Origin: Solimonas soli DSM 21787
Lineage (GTDB): Bacteria > Pseudomonadota > Gammaproteobacteria > Nevskiales > Nevskiaceae
NCBI RefSeq assembly: GCF_000474945.1
Contig: NZ_KI440837.1
Span: 297,779-361,778 of the forward strand
Direction of reading: 5' to 3'
DNA length: 64,000 bases
Each line of letters begins with the position of its first letter. Within the stretch, counting starts at the first letter, position 1. Both the position numbers and the translations under genes were made by a program. The notes beneath the pieces are model-generated. The model made no database searches. It saw only the letters and a program-made list of their open reading frames with translations, and was not told the origin of the DNA. Positions 18,106-26,687 of the stretch are shown piece after piece.

Positions 18106-21090
18106 TTGGCCGCCGCCTTCGCTCGTCTTCTGGCAGCGCGGCGTGTCGATTTCGCGCGGCACGAGGGCGCTGCCGTCGACCCGCCAAGCCACGCGGCATT
18201 CGAGCTCGGCGGCGATCGCCGCGGCGTCCCGCGCCTCGTAGCGCAGCGGCCACAGGTGGGCGACGCCGTCGCGGCCTGTACTCAGGATGTCGGCGCCGTC
18301 CGGCGTGAACACCGCGGCGCGCCACTGGATCAGGCCGTCGTGCGCGAGGAACGAATCCAGCAGCTCGCCCTTGTCGGCATCCCAGATCTTGATCACGCCA
18401 TCACGCCCGGCGCTCAGCGCAAAGCGGCCATCCGGGCTGAAGACCGCGGTCTCGACGGCATTGGTGTGCCCGCCGAGCGTCAGCAGGCGGTCGTCGGCCA
18501 GCCGCCAGACACGTATCGAATTCGACGTTTCGGCAAGCACGACCTGCCGGGCATCCGGGTCAAAGGCCGCCGTCCAGAAGTACGCCGCCGAAGGATCGTG
18601 CAGCTGCTTGACGATGTGCCCGTCGCTCGCATCGAGCACGAAGGCGAATCCCTGCTGGCCCGCCACCAGCAAGAGGCGGCCGTCGCGGCTGAAGGCGGCG
18701 CTCGCCAGCTCCAGCTCGCCCGACGGCAAGTGCACCGCCCAGCGCTCGTCGCCATGCTGGAGATCGACGAGGCGCATCCGCCCGCGCGCGCCGGTCGCGA
18801 GCAGCGCACCGTGCGGCGCCATCGCATAAGCCTGCAGCTCACCGCTCGGCAAGGCGAGCCGCAGGCTGCCATCGCGCAGATCCCAGACGCGCAGCGAGGC
18901 ATCTTCGATCTCGGCGGCGAGAAAGCGGCCGTCGGCGTCGAACTGCAGGCTGGTGGCCCGCCCGACGCCCTTGAAGCGTCGCGCGGTGCGACCGCTCCCG
19001 ACTTCGCTGAGGACCACACTCCCGTCGGGCGAGCCCGTCGCGAGAAGGCGGGCGTCGGATGTGAACGTGGCACTGCTGACGAAACGCTGTGGAATCGCCA
19101 GCGCGCGCAGCTTGCGCAGCGGCGCGCGCTGCCACAGCGCGCCGCCGCCGGATGCTTCACTGACGAACAGCAGGTGGCCATCGGCGCTCAGCGCGGCGGC
19201 AGGTGCCTTGCCGGGCGGTGCCGAGCCGAGCCCGGCGCGCGCGCTGTCAGGCAGGGACCAGACGACGATCGACCCGTCCGGGCCGTTGCTGATCAGGCGT
19301 TGCGCATCGTCGGCATAGTGAAAGTTCACGGCTGAACCCATGTGCCCGTCGAGTGTGTAGGACTCCTGACCCGACGCCGCATCGAACATCGTCAGTCGCC
19401 CTTCGACCATCTGTCCGAACTGGCGCCCATCCGAGCGCAGCATCACGACGTTGCCACCCGCGCCGAAGTACTTGCTGGCGTAGACCAGCGCACCGCTGCG
19501 GCCATCCCAGATCGCCGCGGCGCCGCGGCTGACACTGAGCAATCGAGAGCCATCGTCGTCGAACTGCAGATCGGTGATCGTGCGGCGATGCCCGGCGCTC
19601 ACCAGGACCGTGCCCTGCACCGCATCCCAGACCCGCACGGCGCCGTTGATGGTGCCGCCCGCCACGACGCCACAGCCGACCGACGACGCCAGCATCGTCA
19701 GCGGGCCACCGACGCCGACGAAGCGACGGCGCAGCGCACCGCTGACGATGTCGCGCAACTCGAGAGCACCGTCGCGTCGTCCGGCGAGCACCGAGCGGCC
19801 GTCGCGACAGAGGCGGGCAACGCCGTAGTTGCCGGCAATGCGCCTTTGCACGACGAAGTTCGCGGCAGACGCCAGCTCGCCGACAACGACGGCGCCGTCG
19901 GCGTCGACGAAAGTGAAGTGACGATCGTCATCGGCGACCGGCGGCATGGAAACGCCGCTGGAATTCGGACCGAGCTCGACGCGTGCTCGCAGCGCGCCGC
20001 TGCGAGCGTCGAATAGCTGCAGCCAGCGGCCATGCAGCTTCGAATCCTCGTGATGCAGCCAGATCAGCCCGCCGCCAGGGCTGTAGCCCATCAGCCACTG
20101 CCTCAGGTCACCCAGCGCTTGCGCGAACAGCTCGGTGCCGCCCCGGCGCAGATCCAAGCCGTGCAGCACCTTGTCGGGCGTCATGGCGAAGGCCAGCGTG
20201 CCATCGCGGTTGATGTCGAGGCTCAAGGGCGCTTGCTTCAGCTTGATGCGCAGCTCCTGCGCATCGACGACGCGCATCGCCTTGCCGAGCATGTAGCGCA
20301 GCGCCGGCGTGTCGACACCTTCGCGATAGACCTCGTTCAGATAGACCGCGGCACGCGCTTCGTTGTGCGCCAGCAGTTCCTCGCGGCCGCTCTCGTAGAG
20401 CTTGTTGAGCCGCACGGTCCGCGCCTGCGCTTCGAGTGCTTGGCGCTTCTCGTCCTGCTGCCAGCGCCAGCTGGCGACGGCAAGCACGATCAGCGCGATC
20501 GCGGCCGTGCCGAGCGCCAGGTGCTGCTGCATGCGCCGGCGCCGCTCGCGCCGGCGCAGGTCGTCGTAGCCCACGCCGAGCATGCCGGCGATCAGCTTCA
20601 GCACCGCGCCGTCGCGCCCGTCGGCCTGTGCGCCGACGTCGGCCGCCAGCGGCTCGGCGGCCTGCCCGCTCGGTTGTCCTTCGTCGTCGTAGTGCTGCAG
20701 CAGCGCCGGCACGAAGCAGCTGCCGCTGTCGTCGGTTTCGTCGACTTTCAGGCAGAGGATGCGCTCTTGCCGACCGAGCTTCTTGAAGGTCTCGACTTCT
20801 TCGTTGACCCAGCGCGACGCCGCGGCGTGCCGCGAGCACAGCACGATCAGGTAGCGTGATTCCTGCAGCGCACGCTGCACGACGCCGCCGAGGTCGGCCG
20901 AGCTCGGCAGTTCGTCGCGATCGCGGAATACCGGATACAACCGCCGCGGCCGTGCGCCGCTCCCGTGCGGCGCGCCGACCAGCCGGCGCGGCACGCGGTA
21001 GGTTTCCAGCTGCTTGTGCAGCCAGCGCGCCCAACCGCGGTCGTGGTGGCTGTAGCTGATGAATGCCCAGTAGCGAAAACCGTCCTGCAC
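18103..21090 (-). CDS. TIR domain - membrane helix - WD40 propeller protein
   Basis: The 995-residue protein opens with a TIR domain (about 5-120): YWAFISYSHHDRGWARWLHK, FRDRDELPSSADLG and the region SRWVNEEVETF with the likely catalytic Glu97/98 of NAD-cleaving TIR enzymes. One membrane helix follows (about 190-210, LALGTAAIALIVLAVASW), then a charged linker. About 700 residues of WD40-type blades come next, such as GHTNAVETAVFSPDGRFALS with IKIWDADKGELL, enough for two propellers. It starts with GTG at 21088-21090, divergent from the SLOG-cyclase gene 77 bp away. The likely topology is TIR in the cytosol and WD40 outside, or the reverse. Its function is unknown; TIR enzymes often act as NAD-depleting effectors or make cyclic ADP-ribose signals. 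Confidence 0.88.
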   Translation of the reverse strand: MQDGFRYWAFISYSHHDRGWARWLHKQLETYRVPRRLVGAPHGSGARPRRLYPVFRDRDELPSSADLGGVVQRALQESRYLIVLCSRHAAASRWVNEEVETFKKLGRQERILCLKVDETDDSGSCFVPALLQHYDDEGQPSGQAAEPLAADVGAQADGRDGAVLKLIAGMLGVGYDDLRRRERRRRMQQHLALGTAAIALIVLAVASWRWQQDEKRQALEAQARTVRLNKLYESGREELLAHNEARAAVYLNEVYREGVDTPALRYMLGKAMRVVDAQELRIKLKQAPLSLDINRDGTLAFAMTPDKVLHGLDLRRGGTELFAQALGDLRQWLMGYSPGGGLIWLHHEDSKLHGRWLQLFDARSGALRARVELGPNSSGVSMPPVADDDRHFTFVDADGAVVVGELASAANFVVQRRIAGNYGVARLCRDGRSVLAGRRDGALELRDIVSGALRRRFVGVGGPLTMLASSVGCGVVAGGTINGAVRVWDAVQGTVLVSAGHRRTITDLQFDDDGSRLLSVSRGAAAIWDGRSGALVYASKYFGAGGNVVMLRSDGRQFGQMVEGRLTMFDAASGQESYTLDGHMGSAVNFHYADDAQRLISNGPDGSIVVWSLPDSARAGLGSAPPGKAPAAALSADGHLLFVSEASGGGALWQRAPLRKLRALAIPQRFVSSATFTSDARLLATGSPDGSVVLSEVGSGRTARRFKGVGRATSLQFDADGRFLAAEIEDASLRVWDLRDGSLRLALPSGELQAYAMAPHGALLATGARGRMRLVDLQHGDERWAVHLPSGELELASAAFSRDGRLLLVAGQQGFAFVLDASDGHIVKQLHDPSAAYFWTAAFDPDARQVVLAETSNSIRVWRLADDRLLTLGGHTNAVETAVFSPDGRFALSAGRDGVIKIWDADKGELLDSFLAHDGLIQWRAAVFTPDGADILSTGRDGVAHLWPLRYEARDAAAIAAELECRVAWRVDGSALVPREIDTPRCQKTSEGGGQ

Positions 21091-21167
21091 GCCGCCCCCG
21101 TCTCCGATCCCGCTTCGCGCGCATCATAATGGCGATGGGGCAAGACCGGCGAAGGACATCGGCGAGC
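21091..21167. promoter_or_regulatory. Short divergent promoter region between TIR-WD40 and SLOG-cyclase genes
   Basis: Only 77 bp separate the two proposed starts, so promoters of both genes must overlap here or extend into the opposite gene. CATAAT at 21124-21129 could serve as a -10 for the plus gene. GAAGGA at 21151-21156 is a Shine-Dalgarno for ATG 21168. No operator was recognised. Confidence 0.35.
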
Positions 21168-23603
21168 ATGGCAGGCAGGGAGAGCGGCACTGCACTGGGC
21201 ACCAGCGGCATCACCACGCTGAGCCTGCGCGACTGGCTGGCCGCCCATCGCCGCGTCGGCAGCGGAACGCGCAGCGTCACCGTCGGCGCCTGCGGCCATC
21301 TGCTCCTTTCGCGCGGCGAGATGCGACGGGCGCGCCGGCAACTCATCGAGCAGGTCCTGCCGGCACTGGTCGGCGACGGCGAACCGCGACTGTCGCTGTT
21401 CGTCGGCATGGCGCCCGGCGCCGACATGCTGTTTCTGGAGACGGCGAGCCGCTGGCTGCGCGAGCGCGGCCTGCCGTTCGCGATGACCGCGCTCCTGCCC
21501 GTGCCGGTCGAGCACCTGATCAACGACTGGGTGCTGCGCGCGCAGGACGCACAGCTGCAGATCTCGCGCGCCGGACGCAAGCGCCTCGCCGCCGAAGCCC
21601 ATGCGCTGCTGCAGCACTGCACGGCGATCGTGCCCTTGTATCCGGAACGGATCGACGCGGTGACGCTGAGCTCGCGCGCTTTCCGCCAGCATCAGTATCG
21701 GCGTCTCGCCGCGATCGTCGCGCAGCACGCCGATCACGTCGTCGCGATCCTGCGCCCGCTGGCCTCCACAGAACCGGGCAGCACGGCGGAAGTCGTCGCC
21801 TGGCGGCGCCAGCCGGCCGGCATCCCGTCCGAGCTGCGCCTGCACGCGACGCATTGCGCGCTGCACGGGCAGCTGCACCTGATCGACCCTTCGCGCATCG
21901 ACGCCCCCGGCAAGCTGCCGCCGGCGCCGGCCGAGCACGACGAGCTGAGTCGCGTGCTGCAGGCCGCCGAGACGGCGCGCCGCGCCGGCAACGAACTGCT
22001 GTGCAACGACATCGTCTATCGCGCCCTGAAGAATGGTCTCTCCTCGCGTCGCCTCGACTATCTGCGCATACAGGCGCTGGCCAACACCGGCAACGTGCAG
22101 ATGGCGCTGAACTACTACCGCGGCCTCGATCTCGCCGACGACGAGCTCGACGAGGACTGGCTGGCGCTGCACGGCCGCCTGCAGAAGGACCTCGCGCTGC
22201 ACGGCAGCGGTGACGCCGGCCAGTACGAAAGCGCCGCGCAGGCGTATCTGGACGCCTACCAGCGGCACGGCGGCTCCTACAGCGCGATCAACGCCGCCTC
22301 GATGCTGATGCTGGCCGGCAACGGCAAGGCGGCGCGCCGCTACGCGCGGATCGCGCACGAGCTGGTCGGGCGGCAGAGCGGCGGCGACGAGATCGCGCAG
22401 TTCTACCGGCTCGCCACCGAAGCCGAGGCGATGCTGCTGCTCGACGAGCCCGAGCGCTGCGCGCAATCGCTGGCCGCGGCCAACCATCTGCTGCGCGATG
22501 ACATCACGCGGCGCAGCCGCACGCGCCAGCAGCTGCGCAGCCTGTGCCTGCGCCTCGGCCGCGACCCGCGTTTGCTCGACGCGCTGCGGCTGCCTCCGCT
22601 CGTGCTCCTGCAACGCGGCGATCTGCAGGCGCCCGCCGCGCCGCCGCCGGTACGCCTGCCCGCCGCGCTGCGCGCGCTGGCAACGCAGCGTGCATTGCTG
22701 CATCTGGCCTTGCATGCGCCCTACGAAGTGCATCTCGGCGAACAACTCATCGCGCGCGGCGCGCGCCTGTACCTGACCTTGCCGGCGCCGCCGTCCGAGC
22801 TGGCCCGCTCCTGGCGCGGCCACGACAGCGGCATCGCGCAACGCCTGCAGCGCCTGCTCGATGCCGCCGACGGCGTCGCCGTGCTGCGCGGCTTTCTCGC
22901 CGCCGAGCGCGGCTGGGCGATGCGCGAGGCGGCGGACGCGAGCCACGGTCTCGCCAGCCTCAACGCCCAGCGCCTCGGCCTGCCCTTGCAGCAACGCCGG
23001 TACCAGGCGGCGGAGACCGCCGCGGCACGCTCCGGCGCGAGCGGCGCCGCGCCGGCGGGCCGCCGCATGGTCGGCCTGATCTTCGCCGACTTCGCCAGCT
23101 TCCGCCGCCTCGGCGATGCGGTCTTCCCGCGCTACTACCGCGAAATCATGCAGCGGCTGGCGCAGGTGCTGGATCGCCACGGCGCGCGCGTGCTGGTGCG
23201 GCAGACCTGGGGCGATGCGCTGCACGTGGTGACCGACGACGCCGAGAGCGCCGCGCACATCGTCGCCGACATCCAGCAGTACATCGAGAAGCGGCGTCTG
23301 CGCCACGACGGCATCCTCGCCGATCTCGAGCTGCGCATTTCCGCGCACTACGCGCCGGCCTACGCCGGCGACGATCCGATCGAGCAGAAGCCGATCTACT
23401 ACGGCACACAGCTGTCGTTCGCGGCGCGCATCGAGCCCGTCGTGCCGCCCGGCATGATCTATGTGACCGAGGCTTTCGCCGCGCGCCTTGCGCTGGAGGC
23501 GCCGACGCGCTTCCTGCTCGACTACGCCGGCGAGGTCGATCTCGCCAAGCAGTTCGGCACCTACCGGCTGTATTCGCTGCGGCGCATGCCGGAACAAGGC
23601 TGA
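21168..23603 (+). CDS. SLOG domain - TPR-like - class III nucleotide cyclase protein
   Basis: From ATG 21168 the protein has about 811 residues (in-frame ATGs also at 21063, 21129 and 21135). Residues 35-175 look like a SLOG-type nucleotide-sensing Rossmann domain: VTVGACGHLLLSRGE, LSLFVGMAPGADMLFLETAS and TALLPVPVEHLINDW. About 240-480 is helical with TPR-like pairs (YLRIQALANTGNVQMALNYY). The C-terminal class III cyclase domain (about 630-805) keeps metal aspartates D641 (LIFADFASF) and D683 (QTWGDAL) and Arg754 (FAARIEP). The purine-contact Lys is Gln679 and the usual Asn is Ser750, so the substrate is unclear. It is divergent from TIR-WD40. Activity and product are unknown. Confidence 0.82.
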   Translation: MAGRESGTALGTSGITTLSLRDWLAAHRRVGSGTRSVTVGACGHLLLSRGEMRRARRQLIEQVLPALVGDGEPRLSLFVGMAPGADMLFLETASRWLRERGLPFAMTALLPVPVEHLINDWVLRAQDAQLQISRAGRKRLAAEAHALLQHCTAIVPLYPERIDAVTLSSRAFRQHQYRRLAAIVAQHADHVVAILRPLASTEPGSTAEVVAWRRQPAGIPSELRLHATHCALHGQLHLIDPSRIDAPGKLPPAPAEHDELSRVLQAAETARRAGNELLCNDIVYRALKNGLSSRRLDYLRIQALANTGNVQMALNYYRGLDLADDELDEDWLALHGRLQKDLALHGSGDAGQYESAAQAYLDAYQRHGGSYSAINAASMLMLAGNGKAARRYARIAHELVGRQSGGDEIAQFYRLATEAEAMLLLDEPERCAQSLAAANHLLRDDITRRSRTRQQLRSLCLRLGRDPRLLDALRLPPLVLLQRGDLQAPAAPPPVRLPAALRALATQRALLHLALHAPYEVHLGEQLIARGARLYLTLPAPPSELARSWRGHDSGIAQRLQRLLDAADGVAVLRGFLAAERGWAMREAADASHGLASLNAQRLGLPLQQRRYQAAETAAARSGASGAAPAGRRMVGLIFADFASFRRLGDAVFPRYYREIMQRLAQVLDRHGARVLVRQTWGDALHVVTDDAESAAHIVADIQQYIEKRRLRHDGILADLELRISAHYAPAYAGDDPIEQKPIYYGTQLSFAARIEPVVPPGMIYVTEAFAARLALEAPTRFLLDYAGEVDLAKQFGTYRLYSLRRMPEQG

Positions 23604-23617
23604 GCGCGCACACCGCC

Positions 23618-23953
23618 TCAGTCGCGAATCTTCAGCACCTGCTCCTGCACGGCGCCGCCGACCAGGCGCCAGGCACGCATCTCCAGCACACCCTTGGTGT
23701 TGAGCGAGACGACGAGACTCAGCAGGCCTTCGCGCAGCTCGCCCGCCCGCGGCACCGCCTCGGCCTGCGGATGCGACCACAGGTTCGCCCACAGCGACTC
23801 ATCCGCCGCGACCGCGTCGCGGCCCTTGTGGAAGGCGGCCGGCTCGCCGCCGCGCGCGCCGACCACGCCGCGGATCGCCTCGGGCTGCGCGATCTGCGCC
23901 TCGTGCAGGATCCTGATCGCCAGACAGCGCGGCATCACCAGTACGTCGCTCAT
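23618..23953 (-). CDS. Degenerate JAB/M67 (JAMM)-like protein
   Basis: This 111-residue protein follows the ThiF/MoeB gene with an ATGA overlap, where many relatives encode an M67-family JAMM metallopeptidase. The segment LVVSLNTKGVLEMRAWRL matches the end of that family and QPEAIRGVVGA matches its ECCGLLLG region. The zinc motif HSHP appears as WSHP (one His left), and the S..D pair reads R..E. It therefore looks like a shortened, catalytically dead JAMM fold. The assignment rests on alignment by eye, and an unrelated hypothetical protein is possible. Confidence 0.6.
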   Translation of the reverse strand: MSDVLVMPRCLAIRILHEAQIAQPEAIRGVVGARGGEPAAFHKGRDAVAADESLWANLWSHPQAEAVPRAGELREGLLSLVVSLNTKGVLEMRAWRLVGGAVQEQVLKIRD

Positions 23954-24690
23954 CGGTGTATCCCCAGGTTTTTGCCCGCGCAGACCGGGCAGTCCGGATC
24001 GGCGCTGATCGTGTGTGTGCGCCATTGCAGGCGGCGCGCGTCCCAGCTGTGCAGCCGGCCGGCGTCCTCGCGCAGGCCGACGAGCCATTTGAGCGCGACC
24101 AGCGCCTGCAGCGCGCCGACCGTGCCGACCACCGGGCCGAGAATGCCGGCCTCCTCGCAGGTCTCCGCCGCCTCGCCGTCGTCGGCGTAGAGACAGCGGT
24201 AGCAGGGCCCGCCGCCCGCCGTGTCGAACACGGCGAGCTGGCCTTCGAACCGGATCGCCGCGCCTGACACCAGCGGCTTGCGGGCCGCGACGCAGGCGGC
24301 GTTGATCGTGTAGCGCGCCGGGAAGTTGTCGGTGCAGTCGAGCACGATGTCGGCGGCGCGGATCGCCTCGACGCCGGCGTCGGCGTCGAAGGTCTCGATC
24401 TCGACGTCCGGATTGAGCGCGCACAGCTGCGCCGCCGCCGCCTCGGTCTTGGCGCGGCCGACGTCCGTCTGCCGGTACAGCACCTGACGCTGCAGATTGC
24501 TGCGCTCGACGCGATCGCGGTCGCTGAGCAGCAGGCGGCCAAGGCCGGCGCCGGCCAGATAGGCGGCCGCGATCGAGCCGAGGCCGCCGAGGCCGAAGAC
24601 CAGCGCCGTCGAATCGCGCAGCAGCTGCTGGCCGTTGACGCCGACCTCGCGCAGCACCACCTGGCGGCTGTAGCGGGCGAAATCACTCAT
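23950..24690 (-). CDS. moeB: ThiF/MoeB/HesA-family adenylyltransferase
   Basis: The 246-residue E1-like enzyme has the ATP-binding LVFGLGGLGSIAAAYLAGAG, the R-Q segment DRVERSNLQRQVLYRQTDVG and the metal-site DIVLDCTDNFPARYTIN. Zinc-site cysteine pairs (CYRC and CPVC) and GTVGALQALVALKWL complete the family pattern. MoeB adenylates MoaD for molybdopterin synthesis and ThiF does so for ThiS; this one could serve either. The moeB symbol is chosen because of the hemA-prfA-prmC neighbourhood. The stop overlaps the next gene. Confidence 0.85.
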   Translation of the reverse strand: MSDFARYSRQVVLREVGVNGQQLLRDSTALVFGLGGLGSIAAAYLAGAGLGRLLLSDRDRVERSNLQRQVLYRQTDVGRAKTEAAAAQLCALNPDVEIETFDADAGVEAIRAADIVLDCTDNFPARYTINAACVAARKPLVSGAAIRFEGQLAVFDTAGGGPCYRCLYADDGEAAETCEEAGILGPVVGTVGALQALVALKWLVGLREDAGRLHSWDARRLQWRTHTISADPDCPVCAGKNLGIHR

Positions 24691-24696
24691 GGATGG

Positions 24697-25524
24697 TCAC
24701 GGCCTGCGTCCTCCGCTGCTGCGCTCGCGATTCTCGAGATCGCGGCGCGTGCCGATGTCGATGAAGCCGGCGGCGGCGAACAGCGCGCGCACCGCTTCGC
24801 CCTGATCGTAGCCGTGTTCGACCAGCAGCCAGGCGCCGGGGCGCAGATGCGCGCCGGCGCCGGCGACGATCTCGCGCAGCGCCTGCAGGCCGTCGGCGCC
24901 GTCGGTCAACGCCAGCATCGGCTCGTGACGCAGCGCATGCAGATGCGGGTCGTGGCGCGCGATATACGGCGGATTGGCGACCGCCAGATCGAACGTGCGC
25001 CCGGCGAACGGCGCCCACCAGCTGCCTTCGGCGAACTCGATGCGCAGCCCGGCATGCCGGGCGTTGCGCCGCGCAACCGCCAGCGCCGCGGCGGAGACGT
25101 CGCTCGCCGTCAGCCGCCACGCCGGCCGCGCGCTCGCCAGCGCCAGCGCGATCGCGCCGCTGCCGGTGCCGAGATCGACGACATCCGCCTCGCCCTGCGG
25201 CGGCCGGCATTCCAGCGCCCAGGCGACCAGCAGCTCGGTCTCGGGGCGCGGCACCAGCACGTCCGGCGTCACTTCGAGATCGAGCGTCCAGAAGCCTTGC
25301 CTGCCGCTGAGATAGGCCACCGGCTCGCCGCGCCGGCGGCGCCGCACCAGCGCGGCGAAGCGCTGCGCGTCGGCCTCGGCGATTTCGTCGTGCAGGCGCG
25401 AGAAGATCTGCGCGCGCGACAGCGACAGGACCTCGCCGAGCAGCAGCTCCGCGTCGAGGCGCGGGCTGTCGCTCGCCGCGGCGAGCACGGCCTGCGCATC
25501 CATCAGTGCCGCGCCCAGCTTCAT
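24697..25524 (-). CDS. prmC: Peptide chain release factor N5-glutamine methyltransferase
   Basis: The 275-residue SAM-dependent methyltransferase methylates the GGQ glutamine of release factors. It has the N-terminal helical domain (DSPRLDAELLLGEVLSLSRA), the SAM motif VVDLGTGSGAIALALA and the catalytic NPPY signature in FDLAVANPPYIARHD. YLSGRQGFWTLDLEVTPDVL and VPRPETELLV are family hallmarks. The ATG at 25522-25524 lies two bases after the prfA stop, and prfA encodes its substrate, so the two are coupled. Confidence 0.96.
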   Translation of the reverse strand: MKLGAALMDAQAVLAAASDSPRLDAELLLGEVLSLSRAQIFSRLHDEIAEADAQRFAALVRRRRRGEPVAYLSGRQGFWTLDLEVTPDVLVPRPETELLVAWALECRPPQGEADVVDLGTGSGAIALALASARPAWRLTASDVSAAALAVARRNARHAGLRIEFAEGSWWAPFAGRTFDLAVANPPYIARHDPHLHALRHEPMLALTDGADGLQALREIVAGAGAHLRPGAWLLVEHGYDQGEAVRALFAAAGFIDIGTRRDLENRERSSGGRRP

Positions 25525-25526
25525 GC

Positions 25527-26609
25527 TCAGGCTTCGCCCAGCTCGGCCAGCGCCTCGGCCTGCGCTTCGGCGAGCAAGGGCTGGATGACCGGATCGAGAT
25601 CGCCGGCGATCACGCGCTCGAGCTGGTACAGCGTCAGATTGATGCGGTGGTCGGTGACGCGCCCCTGCGGGAAATTGTAGGTACGGATGCGCTCGGAGCG
25701 ATCGCCGGAACCGACCAGCTTCTTGCGCTCGGCGGCGCGCTGGCTGGCGTTCTTCTCGCGTTCGGCTTCCGAGAGGCGCGCCTGCAGCAGCGCCAGCGCC
25801 TTGGCGCGGTTCTTGTGCTGCGAGCGTTCTTCCTGGCACTCGACGACGACGCCGGTCGGGATGTGCGTGACGCGGATCGCCGACTCGGTCTTGTTGACGT
25901 GCTGGCCGCCGGCGCCGCTCGAGCGGAAGGTGTCGAACTTGAGATCGGCCGGGTTGATGGTGATCTGCGACTCCTCGACTTCCGGCAGCACGGCGACGGT
26001 CGCCGCCGAGGTGTGGATGCGGCCCTGCGCCTCGGTCTCCGGCACGCGCTGCACGCGGTGCGCGCCGGACTCGTACTTGAGCTGCGAGTACGCGCCGAAG
26101 CCGATGATGCGCGAGATGATTTCCTTGAAGCCGCCGTGCTCGCCTTCGCTCGCGCTCAGCACCTCGACCTGCCAGCCGCGGTTCTCGGCGTACTTCGCGT
26201 ACATGCGGAACAGGTCGCCGGCGAAGATCGCCGCCTCGTCGCCGCCGGTGCCGGCGCGGATTTCGAGGAAGACATTGTTGTTGTCGAGCGGGTCCTTCGG
26301 CACCAGGAAGGAATACAGTTCCTTCTCCAGCGCCTCGATGCGCGCCTGCACGTCCGGCCATTCGGCTTCGGCGAGCGCGCGCATCTCGGCGTCGCTGTCG
26401 CCCTTCATCGCCTCGAGATCGTCGAGCGCCTTCAGCGCCTCGCGGTGCGCGGCGAAGGTCTCGGCCAGCGGGCCGAGCTGGGCGTATTCCTGCGACAGGC
26501 GGCGGAACTTGTCGTTGTCGGCAATGACGGACGGGTCGCCCAGCTCGTGGGCCACCTCTTCCCGACGCTCGGCCATCTGCTCGAGCTTGGCCAGAAGACT
26601 CGGTTTCAT
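25527..26609 (-). CDS. prfA: Peptide chain release factor 1
   Basis: The 360-residue protein is full-length RF1, which ends translation at UAA and UAG. The catalytic GGQ loop reads [19 protein letters not shown]. The N-terminal domain starts [20 protein letters not shown]. Domain 2 has [17 protein letters not shown] and the C-terminal region has [20 protein letters not shown]. The ATG at 26607-26609 follows the hemA stop by 78 bp, and prmC follows two bases after its stop. Confidence 0.97.
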   Translation of the reverse strand: MKPSLLAKLEQMAERREEVAHELGDPSVIADNDKFRRLSQEYAQLGPLAETFAAHREALKALDDLEAMKGDSDAEMRALAEAEWPDVQARIEALEKELYSFLVPKDPLDNNNVFLEIRAGTGGDEAAIFAGDLFRMYAKYAENRGWQVEVLSASEGEHGGFKEIISRIIGFGAYSQLKYESGAHRVQRVPETEAQGRIHTSAATVAVLPEVEESQITINPADLKFDTFRSSGAGGQHVNKTESAIRVTHIPTGVVVECQEERSQHKNRAKALALLQARLSEAEREKNASQRAAERKKLVGSGDRSERIRTYNFPQGRVTDHRINLTLYQLERVIAGDLDPVIQPLLAEAQAEALAELGEA

Positions 26610-26687
26610 GAATTCAGGGAGGAATGGAAAGAACGCGGCGCAGGAAGCTGGCGCAGGCCGCGACGGCGCTGGACGGCGCGCGCGCCG

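Noticed and set aside
18103..23603. Naming the pair as a Pycsar system
   Set aside because: The TIR protein has WD40 propellers and no cyclic-nucleotide-binding domain is visible, and the cyclase carries SLOG and TPR parts. Similarity is limited to the TIR plus class III cyclase theme.
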